Positions 44,061 to 53,315 of a stretch of 64,000 nt of DNA are shown here, one piece after another. Both the position numbers and the translations under genes were made by a program. Every line of letters starts with the position of its first letter. Positions within the stretch are counted from its first letter, which is position 1. A model generated the notes under the pieces. It did no database searches. It was not told the DNA's origin and was given only the letters and a program-made list of their open reading frames with translations. Source of the DNA: JAKAGZ01 sp963783855 (GTDB taxonomy: Bacteria; Bacteroidota; Ignavibacteria; Ignavibacteriales; Ignavibacteriaceae); contig CAWAPE010000014.1 of NCBI GenBank assembly GCA_963783855.1, positions 372,001 through 436,000 of the forward strand, given 5' to 3'.

Positions 44061-44417
44061 ATGAAGAAAGTTATTCTTTTAGTGACAGCATTCATTTTCT
44101 CAGCTTCACTTGCATTTGCACAGGTTGAAATGCAAAGTGGCAATTTTACTGCTACAGCAGCTAATCAGGGTTATACATTGGACAAAAATTCTGGTGATCG
44201 TACTTTTCTGCTGGAAGTTAATTTTCCTGTTCCTTTTAATAAAAAACCTAAAATTGTTCTTAGCGTAAGTATGCTTGACAGCGACGGACAATTCAATCAG
44301 AGATATAACCTGAAAGCTATTTCTGTTTCGAGAGATAATTTTACAATTAAAATCTCTACCTGGGCTGATTCAAAAATTTATGGTATTGGAGGTACATGGA
44401 TTGCTCATACTGAGTAA
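44061..44417 (+). CDS. Secreted H-type lectin-domain protein
   Basis: 118 aa with a signal peptide (KKVILLVTAFIFSASLAFAQ). The mature ~97 residues match the H-type lectin (Helix pomatia agglutinin-like) fold. FNKKPKIVLSVSMLDSDGQFNQRYNLKAISVSRDNFTIKISTWADSKIYGIGGTWIA carries the family's conserved R-Y-N, WADSKIYGIG and final W. Such domains bind GalNAc-like sugars as hexamers. Strong AGGAGGG RBS. It is a single-domain protein with its own promoter and terminator; in bacteria it is uncommon to find it standing alone, and ligand and role are unknown. Confidence 0.8.
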   Translation: MKKVILLVTAFIFSASLAFAQVEMQSGNFTATAANQGYTLDKNSGDRTFLLEVNFPVPFNKKPKIVLSVSMLDSDGQFNQRYNLKAISVSRDNFTIKISTWADSKIYGIGGTWIAHTE

Positions 44418-44435
44418 TTCCTGAAATTTTAAAGG

Positions 44436-44474
44436 AAAAGGCTGTCATTACTATTAAGTTGACAGCCTTTTCTT
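44436..44474 (+). terminator. Intrinsic terminator after lectin gene
   Basis: AAAAGGCTGTCA (44436-44447) pairs with TGACAGCCTTTT (44460-44471); T-rich end. Confidence 0.85.
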
Positions 44475-44511
44475 ATTTTAAATATGATTTATTTTTAATT
44501 AAGGTAAAGAG

Positions 44512-44718
44512 ATGGAAGGCGGAAATAAAAGGTCGGATATAAAAGTTGGGCTAAGAGTAAAAATCGTATTGAAGAAAGACCAGAGAACAGGAAATCTTAC
44601 AGAGGGAATTGTAAAAAATATTCTGACAAATTCAGCTGTTCATCCGCACGGAATAAAAGTAAGGCTTGAGAGTGGTGAGGTTGGAAGAGTAAAAGAAATT
44701 ATTACAAAGAAAGTATAG
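44512..44718 (+). CDS. ywbE: YwbE-family protein (DUF2196)
   Basis: 68 aa. RSDIKVGLRVKIVLKKDQRTGNLTEGIVKNILTNSAVHPHGIKVRLESGEVGRVKEI covers almost the whole YwbE domain, a small beta-barrel fold possibly nucleic-acid binding. Function is not known. Eight bases upstream of a NUDIX gene, so probably co-transcribed. Confidence 0.88.
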   Translation: MEGGNKRSDIKVGLRVKIVLKKDQRTGNLTEGIVKNILTNSAVHPHGIKVRLESGEVGRVKEIITKKV

Positions 44719-44726
44719 AGATTATT

Positions 44727-45263
44727 ATGAATTTTAAAGTTAAAAAAAGTGACATAATTTTCAGCGGGAAAGTATTTGATCTAAAAGTGGATCAAATAGT
44801 TTATGACAGTGGAAATGAAGGGATAAGGGAAGTTGCAATGCATCCGGGCGGAGCTGTTGTTATACCGATAAAAAACGACGGCAAAATTGTTATGGTAAAA
44901 CAATTCAGGTATCCATTTCAGAAATCTTTACTGGAATTACCTGCGGGTAAACTAGAAAAGAATGAAAACCCAAAACATTGTGCAGTTAGAGAGCTTGAAG
45001 AAGAAACCGGTTATAAATCTGATGATGTCAAAAAACTCGGTTTTATTTATACAACTCCCGGATTCTGTTCAGAAGAACTTCATATTTTCCAGGCAAAAAA
45101 TTTAATTCCAGGGCCACACAACCGTGAAGAAGGTGAATTTGGAATGGAAGTTTTTGAATTTACAACCGCGGAAATTGAGGAAAAGATAAGAAAGGGTGAG
45201 ATCGTTGATTCCAAAACAATTTGCGGTATATATATGATGAAGAATAATTCCCCGGATAACTAA
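44727..45263 (+). CDS. NUDIX hydrolase, ADP-ribose pyrophosphatase-like
   Basis: 178 aa. The Nudix box is intact: AGKLEKNENPKHCAVRELEEETGYK (G-x5-E-x7-RELEEETG) around residues 76-99, preceded by IKNDGKIVMVKQFRYPFQKSLLELP as in ADP-ribose pyrophosphatases. These enzymes hydrolyse ADP-ribose or related dinucleotide sugars, using Mg2+. It follows ywbE by 8 bp. Length is normal for the NudF subfamily, though substrate specificity cannot be read from sequence. Confidence 0.9.
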   Translation: MNFKVKKSDIIFSGKVFDLKVDQIVYDSGNEGIREVAMHPGGAVVIPIKNDGKIVMVKQFRYPFQKSLLELPAGKLEKNENPKHCAVRELEEETGYKSDDVKKLGFIYTTPGFCSEELHIFQAKNLIPGPHNREEGEFGMEVFEFTTAEIEEKIRKGEIVDSKTICGIYMMKNNSPDN

Positions 45264-45370
45264 ATTTTTACTATTATACACATTTTTGTTTGCTTTCTGT
45301 AAGTCAGGCAAAAATTTTGAAATTGCTGCTAAAATAGACTAAATTATTCGAACCTTAATTCTTAGAGTTT

Positions 45371-47071
45371 ATGTTAAAATCCCTTTTAGTTAAAGATTAC
45401 GCACTTATCGGACAAATAAATGTTGAGTTCGGCCACGGGCTCAATATTATTACGGGTGAAACAGGTGCGGGCAAATCAATATTAATAGATGCAATGAGTC
45501 TTCTGCTCGGTGAGCGAGCATCCACTGAAGTAGTGAGGAAGGGGGCTCAAAAATCTATTGTGGAGGGAATATTTGAAGTTACAGGTAACAAAAAAGTAAA
45601 AAAAATTCTTGAAGAAAATGAAATAGATGTACTTCCTGAATTAATAATGCGCAGAGAAATTTCATTAAAAGGAAACAATCGCTGCTTCCTGAACGACACG
45701 CCGGTTACATTGAACATTATTAAAGATATTGGTGATTTGCTGGTTGACCTACACGGCCAGCACGAGCATCAATTACTGTTGCGTACCGAAACACATATAG
45801 ATTTTCTTGATGAATTTGGAACAACTGAAGAATTATTAGGCCGCTATAGAAAAAATTATGTCCTCCTTTCTGAAGCAACGAATAAACTAAACGAGATAAA
45901 AGAAAAAGAGAATATCTTAAAAGAAAAAAAAGATATTTATTCGTTCCAGATAAGAGAAATTGATGCTGTCTCACCGGAAGAAGGAGAAGAGGGGAAAATT
46001 AATGAAGAATTAAATATTCTGGAAAACTCAGAAAAATTATCCCAGCTGACTTCATCAATATATGACTCTCTTTATGATTCTGAAAATTCTGTAAATGACT
46101 TGCTGGGAAAAATCAAAGATGAAATAGAAGAACTACTTGAGATCGATAAATCTTTTTCCGAGATCGATAGTGAATGTAAAAGCGCAGTTACATTAATAAA
46201 TGACATTTCAGAATTTGTTAGAAGTTATAATTCTAAAATCGATATTGATCCGGAGCACCTGGATGAATTACGAAACAGGCTCGGTGCAATTACTATGCTG
46301 AAGAAAAAGTACGGAGGATCAGTCAGAACTTTGCTTGAACACAGAAAGAAAATAGGCGAAGAATTTGAACTCGCGGAAAATTATGCAGGTAGTATTGAAA
46401 AACTTGAAACAGAAATAAGGAAATTACGAGAAAGCTGCGGCGCTTCAGCTGAAGTTCTTTCTAAAAAGAGAAAAGAAGTCTCTAAAAAAATCCAAAAGGA
46501 AGTGCAGGAAGCATTAAGTTATCTCGGGATAGAAAACTCTGTATTTAAAATCGAAATAAACCAGGTTGCTGCAGATAAAAGCCAAGATTATATCCTGGTA
46601 AACGGAAAGCCGCATAAATATAATTCTTCAGGTTATGACCAGATCCAGTTTTTTATTTCTACTAATCCTGGCGAGGACCCGAAACCGCTGGCAAAAGTGG
46701 CTTCTGGCGGTGAAATTTCCAGAGTGATGCTGGCATTAAAATCAATTCTTGCCAAAAGCGATAAACTTCCGTTGTTAATTTTTGATGAAATTGATACCGG
46801 TGTAAGCGGACGAATCGCACAGAAAGTCGGGCATTCACTTAAGGATCTTGCAGGAGTTCACCAGATTATTTCAATTACGCATCTTCCACAGATTGCGGGA
46901 TTAGCAGATCACCATTATGCGGTTGAAAAATCCTTAACAGATGAAAGAGTTTCCAGCTCAATAAGAAAATTAAATAAAGATGAAAGAATTGAAGAAGTCG
47001 CAAAACTAATGAGCGGCGAAAAGATTACAGAAGCCAGTTTGAAAGGCGCAAAAGAATTGATGGGAATTTGA
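45371..47071 (+). CDS. recN: DNA repair protein RecN
   Basis: 566 aa SMC-like ATPase. Walker A in IITGETGAGKSILIDAMSLLLGE, the Q-loop HGQHEHQLLL, the central coiled coil (about 155-370), ABC signature VASGGEISRVMLALKS, Walker B LPLLIFDEIDTGVSGRIAQKVG, and the H-loop QIISITHLPQIAGLADHH. RecN holds DNA ends during double-strand break repair. All motifs are intact and length is standard. Followed 26 bp later by hemW on the same strand. Confidence 0.97.
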   Translation: MLKSLLVKDYALIGQINVEFGHGLNIITGETGAGKSILIDAMSLLLGERASTEVVRKGAQKSIVEGIFEVTGNKKVKKILEENEIDVLPELIMRREISLKGNNRCFLNDTPVTLNIIKDIGDLLVDLHGQHEHQLLLRTETHIDFLDEFGTTEELLGRYRKNYVLLSEATNKLNEIKEKENILKEKKDIYSFQIREIDAVSPEEGEEGKINEELNILENSEKLSQLTSSIYDSLYDSENSVNDLLGKIKDEIEELLEIDKSFSEIDSECKSAVTLINDISEFVRSYNSKIDIDPEHLDELRNRLGAITMLKKKYGGSVRTLLEHRKKIGEEFELAENYAGSIEKLETEIRKLRESCGASAEVLSKKRKEVSKKIQKEVQEALSYLGIENSVFKIEINQVAADKSQDYILVNGKPHKYNSSGYDQIQFFISTNPGEDPKPLAKVASGGEISRVMLALKSILAKSDKLPLLIFDEIDTGVSGRIAQKVGHSLKDLAGVHQIISITHLPQIAGLADHHYAVEKSLTDERVSSSIRKLNKDERIEEVAKLMSGEKITEASLKGAKELMGI

Positions 47072-47097
47072 CCTAAAGATTAATAAAGTGAGAAGTA

Positions 47098-48228
47098 TTG
47101 AAAGAATCAGCTTTATATGTCCACATACCATTCTGCGATCACAAATGTATATATTGTGATTTTTATTCCATAATTACTTCCGACAATATCCGTCCGTTTT
47201 TAGATTCTATAAAAAAAGAAATAAAATTTTATTCTGACCTTTACTCAGAAGACAGAAAATATACGTCCGTTTTTTTTGGAGGGGGAACACCTTCATTAAT
47301 GGAACCGGAATATCTTGCAGAGATTTTAGATTGTTTAAAAACAAATTTCTCTGTGGGTAGCGATGCCGAAGTGACAATGGAAACTAATCCCGGGACAGTT
47401 GACAAAAATAAATTAAAAGCATTCCGGGAAAACGGTATTAACAGGATTAGTATCGGGATACAATCTTTTGACGAACAGGAATTGAAATTTTTAACAAGAA
47501 TTCATGATAAAAAAACTGCAATTGAAACAGTAAACAATGCCAAAGAAATCGGATTCGATAATATAAGTATCGACCTGATTTTTAATCTTCCCGGTCAGAC
47601 CAAAGCAAAGTGGAAAGGAAATCTGGAAATTGCATTAAGTTTGCCGATAAGACATTTATCCGCTTACAGCCTTATACTGGAGAGGGGAACGATTTTGAAT
47701 AAAATGGTACTTGATAAAAAAGTTATAATGCAAGACGAAGATTATGACGCGGATCTGTATGAAATGACAATTGATTTTATGGAAGGGAATGGATTTTTTC
47801 AGTATGAAGTTTCAAACTTTACCAAAGCAGGATATCAGTGCCGGCATAATTATGCTTACTGGCGGTACAGGGATTATCTAAGCTTCGGAACAAGTGCTCA
47901 CTCGTTTGTAAATGGTAAAAGATGGTGGAATTTTTCGAGTCTGAAAAAATATATTTCTGAAATTGAAAAAAATGGCTTTGCAGTTGCTGGTTCTGAAGAA
48001 ATCAGCGAGGAACAAAAGTTCAATGAATTTGTAATGCTGGCTTTAAGAAGCTCGGGACTGGAATTTAAAGAGTTTAGAAATAGATTCGGTGAGAATTGGA
48101 TAAACGAAAAATATGATTATTTTAGAACTTTAATGGATAAAAACCTTGTCTTATTAAATGACCAGCAAATAAGCCTGACAAAAAAGGGTTACGCTATCTG
48201 TGACGAAATCTTAAAAGAAATTCTTTAA
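47098..48228 (+). CDS. hemW: Heme chaperone HemW (radical SAM)
   Basis: 376 aa from a TTG start at 47098; no in-frame ATG gives a better N-terminus because family proteins begin SALYVHIPFCDHKCIYCDF. That motif is the CxxxCxxC radical-SAM cluster. TVFFGGGTPSLM-like (TSVFFGGGTPSLM), SIGIQSFDEQELKFLTRIH, and the C-terminal HemN_C region follow. HemW transfers heme rather than oxidising coproporphyrinogen. An alternative GTG at 47088 is out of frame. It sits 26 bp after recN and 26 bp before the symporter gene. Confidence 0.92.
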   Translation: MKESALYVHIPFCDHKCIYCDFYSIITSDNIRPFLDSIKKEIKFYSDLYSEDRKYTSVFFGGGTPSLMEPEYLAEILDCLKTNFSVGSDAEVTMETNPGTVDKNKLKAFRENGINRISIGIQSFDEQELKFLTRIHDKKTAIETVNNAKEIGFDNISIDLIFNLPGQTKAKWKGNLEIALSLPIRHLSAYSLILERGTILNKMVLDKKVIMQDEDYDADLYEMTIDFMEGNGFFQYEVSNFTKAGYQCRHNYAYWRYRDYLSFGTSAHSFVNGKRWWNFSSLKKYISEIEKNGFAVAGSEEISEEQKFNEFVMLALRSSGLEFKEFRNRFGENWINEKYDYFRTLMDKNLVLLNDQQISLTKKGYAICDEILKEIL

Positions 48229-48254
48229 GCATTATTAAATAAAATCTAATCGAT

Positions 48255-49466
48255 ATGTTCAAATTAAAACTTCACTGGCAGATATTAATTTCTCTTGTAC
48301 TCGCAATTTTATTTGGATTCTTTTTCCCACAGGATGTAGGATATGTAAAATGGATGGGTGATCTTTTCCTTCGTGGATTAAAGATGATAATTGTTCCTCT
48401 TATTCTTACATCCATTGTTACAGGTGTTGCAAACATAGGTGACGCACAGGGCCTGGGGAAACTGGGGCTCAAAACGATTCTCTATTACGTTACCACAAGC
48501 CTGTTTGCAATACTGGCAGGACTTACGCTCGTAAATCTTTTTCAGCCCGGAGTTGGAGCAGATCTTGGATTTTCAAAAAGTGTTGACGGTATTAGTGCAG
48601 CTTCAGGAGGGTTGGGCAATATTGTTCTCAGGATGGTACCGACAAACTTTTTCCAGGCACTTGCTTCAGCAGATATGCTGGCAATAATTTTCTTCTCCAT
48701 TCTTGTTGGCTTTTTCCTGATGAAAATCGGAGATGAATATAAAGATCCGTTATTGAATCTTTTCAACGGCGGTTTCGAAGTAATGATGAAAATAACTTCA
48801 TTTGTTATAAAATTTACTCCTCTTGGAATTTTCGGAATCGTCTCGGTAGTTGTTGCAGAGCAAAAAGATATTCTTGATGTTGCACAGAGGCTTGGCATTT
48901 ACATGCTGGCAGTACTTCTCGGATTATTTTTTCATGCTTTTATTACTTTGCCTTTACTTTTACGGTTTATAGGAAAAGTAAATCCATATAAACATTTCCA
49001 ATCAATGACAACAGCCCTGTTGACAGCGTTTTCTACATCATCATCATCTGCAACACTGCCACTTACAATGGAAGCGGTTGAACACAATTCAGGGGTATCA
49101 AATAAAATTACAAGTTTTGTCTTACCGCTCGGTGCAACTGTTAATATGGATGGAACGGCATTATATGAATGTGTTGCGGCGATGTTTATCGCGCAGGCAT
49201 ATGGAATTCATCTGAGCTTTTTGACCCAGATGGTAGTAGTATTCACCGCATTGCTTGCATCTATCGGCGCGGCAGGTATTCCGATGGCAGGTTTGGTGAT
49301 GATTTCTGTTATTCTTTCGGCTGTGGGTTTGCCGCTTGAAGGAGTTGGTTTAATACTGGCGGTTGACAGAATACTGGATATGTGCAGAACTACTGTTAAT
49401 GTCTGGAGTGACAGCTGTGGGGCAACAATTATTGCAAAGACCGAAGGGGAAGAATTAAAAGTTTAA
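48255..49466 (+). CDS. Dicarboxylate/amino acid:cation symporter (GltP/DctA family)
   Basis: 403 aa with about eight helices. The re-entrant TSSSSATLPLTMEAVE (serine-rich motif), VLPLGATVNMDGTALYECVAAMFIAQ and the NVWSDSCGATIIAKTEGE end are the defining sodium/proton glutamate-aspartate or C4-dicarboxylate carrier motifs. It brings anionic amino acids or dicarboxylates into the cell. It ends 12 bp inside the convergent HAD gene (overlap 49455-49466). Substrate is undetermined. Confidence 0.93.
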   Translation: MFKLKLHWQILISLVLAILFGFFFPQDVGYVKWMGDLFLRGLKMIIVPLILTSIVTGVANIGDAQGLGKLGLKTILYYVTTSLFAILAGLTLVNLFQPGVGADLGFSKSVDGISAASGGLGNIVLRMVPTNFFQALASADMLAIIFFSILVGFFLMKIGDEYKDPLLNLFNGGFEVMMKITSFVIKFTPLGIFGIVSVVVAEQKDILDVAQRLGIYMLAVLLGLFFHAFITLPLLLRFIGKVNPYKHFQSMTTALLTAFSTSSSSATLPLTMEAVEHNSGVSNKITSFVLPLGATVNMDGTALYECVAAMFIAQAYGIHLSFLTQMVVVFTALLASIGAAGIPMAGLVMISVILSAVGLPLEGVGLILAVDRILDMCRTTVNVWSDSCGATIIAKTEGEELKV

Positions 49467-50117
49467 ATTTTCCAATTCCTTAATTGAATCAATTATCAAA
49501 TCAGGCTCTTGTTCTTCAAGGGTCTTTTGGGTTCTGTAGCCGTAAGTAACACCACACGTTTTTGCTTTAGCATTTTTACCGCACCCGATATCAAGCTCGG
49601 TATCTCCAACCATCAAAGATTCTTCCGGAGTAATGTTTAATTCCCTGCAGATAAACAAAAGTGGCTCAGCAGATGGTTTGTGCGCAATGCCGTTTCTTCT
49701 TCCGGTAACAAGGTCAAAATATTTTCTAAGATTAAAATGATCTATTATTTTATCAGCCTGGCTTTGTCCTTTTGTAGTTAACAGTGAGGTAAGAATATTT
49801 TTTGATTTTAAATACCCCAGTGTTTCTTCAATTCCACTATATAAAACTGACTCATCAATAAAATCAAAATAATGTTTTTTATAAACTGTCATAAAAGAGT
49901 TGAAATCCATAACGGGAATATTAAACTCTTCGAAAATATCCTCAAAATGGTGCCCGATCCTTTCGTAAAAAAGATCTTCCTTTAAATTTTCAACTGGAAT
50001 ATTTAATTCAACCAGGGCTTTTCGTGTGGTTTTATAAATCGTAGTATGCGATTGTACAAGCGTACCGTCAAGATCAAAACAAATGTGTTTTATAGGGGAT
50101 AAATTATTTTTCATCAT
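49455..50117 (-). CDS. HAD-superfamily phosphatase (phosphoglycolate phosphatase-like)
   Basis: 220 aa. HAD motif I ICFDLDGTLVQSHTTIYKT, motif II in LTSLLTTKGQSQADKI, Lys in NGIAHKPSAEPL, motif III/IV SLMVGDTELDIGCGKNAKAKTCGVTYG, plus a helical cap domain (about 20-85). The closest family is Gph-type phosphatases; a substrate cannot be fixed. It overlaps the upstream small zinc-binding gene by 14 bp and the convergent symporter by 12 bp. Confidence 0.88.
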   Translation of the reverse strand: MMKNNLSPIKHICFDLDGTLVQSHTTIYKTTRKALVELNIPVENLKEDLFYERIGHHFEDIFEEFNIPVMDFNSFMTVYKKHYFDFIDESVLYSGIEETLGYLKSKNILTSLLTTKGQSQADKIIDHFNLRKYFDLVTGRRNGIAHKPSAEPLLFICRELNITPEESLMVGDTELDIGCGKNAKAKTCGVTYGYRTQKTLEEQEPDLIIDSIKELENLNF

Positions 50118-50289
50118 TTGCCTTTAAATCAGGAGTAATGGTTGAACTGGGATACTCACAAATTTCCCCTCTGCAACATTCTTCAATGTTAGTTCCGCAA
50201 ATAGCACATTGGCCATGTCCGTGAACCCAGATAATAGATGTTGGCTGATTGCACCAGTTACAGAATGTTATATTCTTATTATTGTCCAC
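50104..50289 (-). CDS. Small zinc-ribbon-like protein, unknown
   Basis: 61 aa. NITFCNWCNQPTSIIWVHGHGQCAICGTNIEECCRGEICEYP carries two C-x2-C pairs with His between them (CNWC, HGHGQCAIC), then further Cys; a small zinc-binding fold is likely. No family assigned. It begins the two-gene unit with the HAD phosphatase (14-bp overlap), which suggests linked function. Confidence 0.7.
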   Translation of the reverse strand: MDNNKNITFCNWCNQPTSIIWVHGHGQCAICGTNIEECCRGEICEYPSSTITPDLKANDEK

Positions 50290-50653
50290 TTTTGCTTAGA
50301 ATTATTGTTTTTTAAAATTGGGCTAAGATAAGAATAATCGTCGCATTTACAAAACAATAAAAATAAGATTTAAAGTGCATGTATTAAAAAAGTGGTATAC
50401 TGTTTTGCCGTACGGAGTAAAAGTTTATTTGTTGGAGTAATCTTTATTGATGGCCGAAAATTAAATTATACAATTTGTCTTCTGAAATATACAATCCTTC
50501 TTATAAGTAGCTCTTAACTTCATCCTCTGATTATAACAGAACAAATTATAAAGGTACTTTTTTATAATTCAAACCATTTATTTTTTACTCACCATTTCAA
50601 TTCTTAAATTCTTAATTTTGTAAGTTATAAGTAATACAACAGGAAGGAATAAA
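50290..50653. other. Intergenic region between divergent genes
   Basis: No coding frame found in these 364 bp. It is AT-rich. TAATTTTG at 50613-50620 fits the -7 box TAnnTTTG about 34 bp before the ypdA-like ATG, but no TTG sits at -33, so a promoter there is possible only. Nothing else recognised. Confidence 0.3.
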
Positions 50654-51625
50654 ATGAGTCGTTACGATGTGATTATTATTGGTGCAGGACCTATTGGCCT
50701 TAGATGCGGAATTGAAGCTGTAAAAAGGGGAAAAAGTTATTTAATAATTGAAAAAGGATGCCTTGTTAATTCACTTTAGAATTATCCTACAAATATGACA
50801 TTCTTTTCTACTTCAGAAAGACTGGAGATTGGTGAAGTCCCTTTTGTCTCTCACGGTGATAAACCAACCAGGAGAGAATCACTTGAGTATTTTCGCCGGG
50901 TTGCTGAATCCTGGAAATTGAATGCGAACACCTACGAAACTGTAAAAGATATAGAAGGTGAAAAAGATAATTTCATTGTGAATACAGACAAGGGAAAATA
51001 TACCGGACGGAATGTAATTATCGCCACCGGGTTTTATGATAAACCAAATCTAATAAATGTTCCCGGTGAAGACCTTCAAAAAGTACATCATTATTTCAAG
51101 GAAGCCCATCCTTTTGCATATCATAAATTACTAATAATCGGAGCCGGTAATTCAGCTGTGGATGTTGCGCTTGAAACATACCGTCGTGGTTCTGATGTGA
51201 CAATGGTAATTCGGGAAGATAAATTAAAGGACAGTGTTAAATACTGGGTGAAACCAGATTTAGAAAACAGGATAAAAGAAGGAGCGATAAAGGCATATTT
51301 TAATTCTGAAATTTCTGAAATAAAAGAGAAAGAAGTTGAAATAAAAACTCCGGATAGTATTGTTACTGTTGAAAATGATTTTGTTTTTGCCATGACTGGC
51401 TATCAACCTGATTTTAGTTTCTTAAAAGGAGTGGGAATTAAATTATCAGATGATGGAGCAAAAACTCCGCAATTTGATGACAGTACTTTTGAAACAAATA
51501 GGAAGGGAGTTTATCTTGCCGGTGTTGTTTGTGGCGGAATGGAAACCGGTAAATGGTTTATAGAGAATTCCCGTGATCACGCAATAAGCATTTTTGAGAA
51601 TATTGAGAAGAATTCTAAAAGTTAG
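50654..51625 (+). pseudogene. YpdA-like bacillithiol disulfide reductase, in-frame amber codon
   Basis: Starts ATG 50654 after AGGAAGGAAT. First 41 codons read YDVIIIGAGPIGLRCGIEAVKRG and IIEKGCLVNSL, then TAG (50777-50779), then NYPTNMTFFSTSERLEIGEVPF in the same frame. YpdA proteins have Tyr or similar where TAG is (VNS-x-YNYPTNMTFFSTSE). Second Rossmann motif IGAGNSAVDVALETYRRGSDV and the end FALAG-like GVYLAGVVCGGMETGK are intact. Full length would be 323 aa, the family norm. YpdA reduces bacillithiol disulfide with NADPH; BshA in this window supports that pathway. A TAC/TAT to TAG change is either sequence error or inactivation; the frame is otherwise clean. Confidence 0.85.
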
Positions 51626-51767
51626 ATTAGTAAAGAAAAGACTTGTTTTGTGCTTTTAGGTCAATTTTTATTACGTTATTTGAGATATCTTTTTGTTTGA
51701 ATTCCTTTCATTTATGGTGTATTTTAAACATTACAGTATAAGAACATTTTAATTAAGGGAGAAAAAA

Positions 51768-52817
51768 ATGGTTAAGAAACTTCAGGAGTTATTAGGAAAA
51801 GAAGCTGATGAACTTTTAAACTATAAAGCAAAGTTTCCTAAAGAAAAACTTCATTTACCTGGTCCTGATTTTGTTGACAAAATAGTTGCAAAATCAGACA
51901 GAAACATTAATGTCATGAAAAATTTACAATGGCTTTATATGTCAGGCCGTCTTGCAGGTACCGGCTACGTTTCCATTCTCCCGGTTGATCAGGGAATCGA
52001 ACATAGTGGAGGCGCTTCATTTGCACCAAACCCGGATTATTTTGATCCGGAAAATATTGTTAAACTTGCAATTGAAGGCGGTTGTAATGGCGTAGCTTCT
52101 ACACTCGGTGTACTTGGCAGCATTTCAAGAAAATATGCTCACAAAATTCCTTTCATTGTAAAACTAAACCATAATGAATTATTAACGTATCCAAATAAAT
52201 TTGATCAGATAATGTTTGCAGGAGTTGACCAGGCGCTTGATCTTGGTGCCGCAGCAGTTGGAGCCACAATTTATTTTGGATCAGAAGAAAGCTCCAGGCA
52301 GATTATTGAAGTTAGTGAAGCGTTTAAATATGCACACGATCTTGGGCTGGCCACTATTTTATGGTGTTACCTTAGAAATCCCGCATTTAAAACAAAAGAA
52401 GCTGATTATCATACTGCTGCTGATTTAACTGGGCAGGCTAATCATCTTGGGGTAACCATTGAAGCTGATATTATTAAACAGAAAGCTCCTGATTGCAACG
52501 GCGGTTTTAACGCGATTAAATTTGGAAAGACCAATAAAAGAGTCTACAGTGATCTCACTTCTGATAATCCAATCGATCTTACACGTTACCAGGTAATGAA
52601 CAATTATATGGGACGTGCCGGACTAATTAACAGCGGCGGCGCGTCGGGAGATAATGATTTTGCTGATGCTGCAAAAACGGCTGTAGTTAATAAACGTGCG
52701 GGCGGTATGGGAATGATTTCAGGTAGAAAAGCTTTCCAGCGTCCGATGGAAGATGGAGTTAAACTTTTAAATCTTATTCAGGATGTATATCTTTCAAAAG
52801 ATGTAACTGTAGCTTAA
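51768..52817 (+). CDS. fbaB: Class I fructose-bisphosphate aldolase, FbaB/DhnA type
   Basis: 349 aa. The sequence SILPVDQGIEHSGGASFAPNPDYFDPENIVKLAIEGGCNGVAST is diagnostic of the FbaB (archaeal-type) class I aldolase, as is the IPFIVKLNHNELLTYP segment (Schiff-base region nearby). It reversibly cleaves fructose-1,6-bisphosphate into DHAP and glyceraldehyde-3-phosphate without a metal cofactor. Length matches E. coli FbaB (350). Good RBS (AAGGGAG). Single gene ending at a bidirectional terminator. Confidence 0.95.
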   Translation: MVKKLQELLGKEADELLNYKAKFPKEKLHLPGPDFVDKIVAKSDRNINVMKNLQWLYMSGRLAGTGYVSILPVDQGIEHSGGASFAPNPDYFDPENIVKLAIEGGCNGVASTLGVLGSISRKYAHKIPFIVKLNHNELLTYPNKFDQIMFAGVDQALDLGAAAVGATIYFGSEESSRQIIEVSEAFKYAHDLGLATILWCYLRNPAFKTKEADYHTAADLTGQANHLGVTIEADIIKQKAPDCNGGFNAIKFGKTNKRVYSDLTSDNPIDLTRYQVMNNYMGRAGLINSGGASGDNDFADAAKTAVVNKRAGGMGMISGRKAFQRPMEDGVKLLNLIQDVYLSKDVTVA

Positions 52818-52834
52818 GTTTATTTAATATAAAT

Positions 52835-52868
52835 AAAAAACGCCGTGATTTATTTTCGCGGCGTTTTT
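52835..52868. terminator. Bidirectional terminator between fbaB and cytochrome c gene
   Basis: A run of A, CGCCG (52841-52845), loop, then CGGCG (52859-52863) and TTTTT. It can end both convergent transcripts. Confidence 0.85.
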
Positions 52869-52889
52869 CATTTTAAAGGAAATTAAATT

Positions 52890-53315
52890 TTATTTTGATA
52901 ATAAATAATCAGCTATTTTTCCTAAATCTTTTATATCGATGTTGTTAAACGGAGGCATCATAATACCCGGATATTTTTTCTTGTATTCCTTGAATCTGTC
53001 CGCAGACATAAATGATTGAGGGTTACGAAGGTAGTTTATCAGGTTTTGTCTGGACCAGTTATCTTTGACGAGCATCAGACTGGGACCTTTATTGGTTCCT
53101 GTAAGATCAGCTCCGTGACAATTAACACAACCAAGTGATGAAATCATTTCCTTTGGTGATAATGCTTCGCCAGATTGCTGGCTTTGTCCCATCATTTGCT
53201 GTGGACTTAAAGTACCTTTATTGTGTAATTCACTCTGGTCTGTAACTTTTGATAAAACAAATAAAATCAAGAACAATAATAAAAAGGCGGCTACCCATAT
53301 TTGAGGTTTTGTCAT
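52890..53315 (-). CDS. Membrane-anchored cytochrome c
   Basis: 141 aa. N-terminal membrane anchor (about residues 6-23), a Gln/Ser-rich linker, then one c-type heme site GCVNCH (CxxCH) around residues 62-66. The distal Met ligand is in PGIMMPPFNNI. This is a small monoheme cytochrome, presumably in the periplasm, donating electrons to a terminal oxidase. It has no neighbouring oxidase; SCO1 in the window is consistent with a copper oxidase elsewhere. Convergent with fbaB. Confidence 0.9.
   Translation of the reverse strand: MTKPQIWVAAFLLLFLILFVLSKVTDQSELHNKGTLSPQQMMGQSQQSGEALSPKEMISSLGCVNCHGADLTGTNKGPSLMLVKDNWSRQNLINYLRNPQSFMSADRFKEYKKKYPGIMMPPFNNIDIKDLGKIADYLLSK

Noticed and set aside
50777..50779. 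TAG in the ypdA-like gene as a pyrrolysine or recoding site
   Set aside because: No Pyl genes or amber-suppressor evidence in the window, the position is an ordinary conserved residue away from catalysis, and nearby genes with other errors make a sequence problem more likely.
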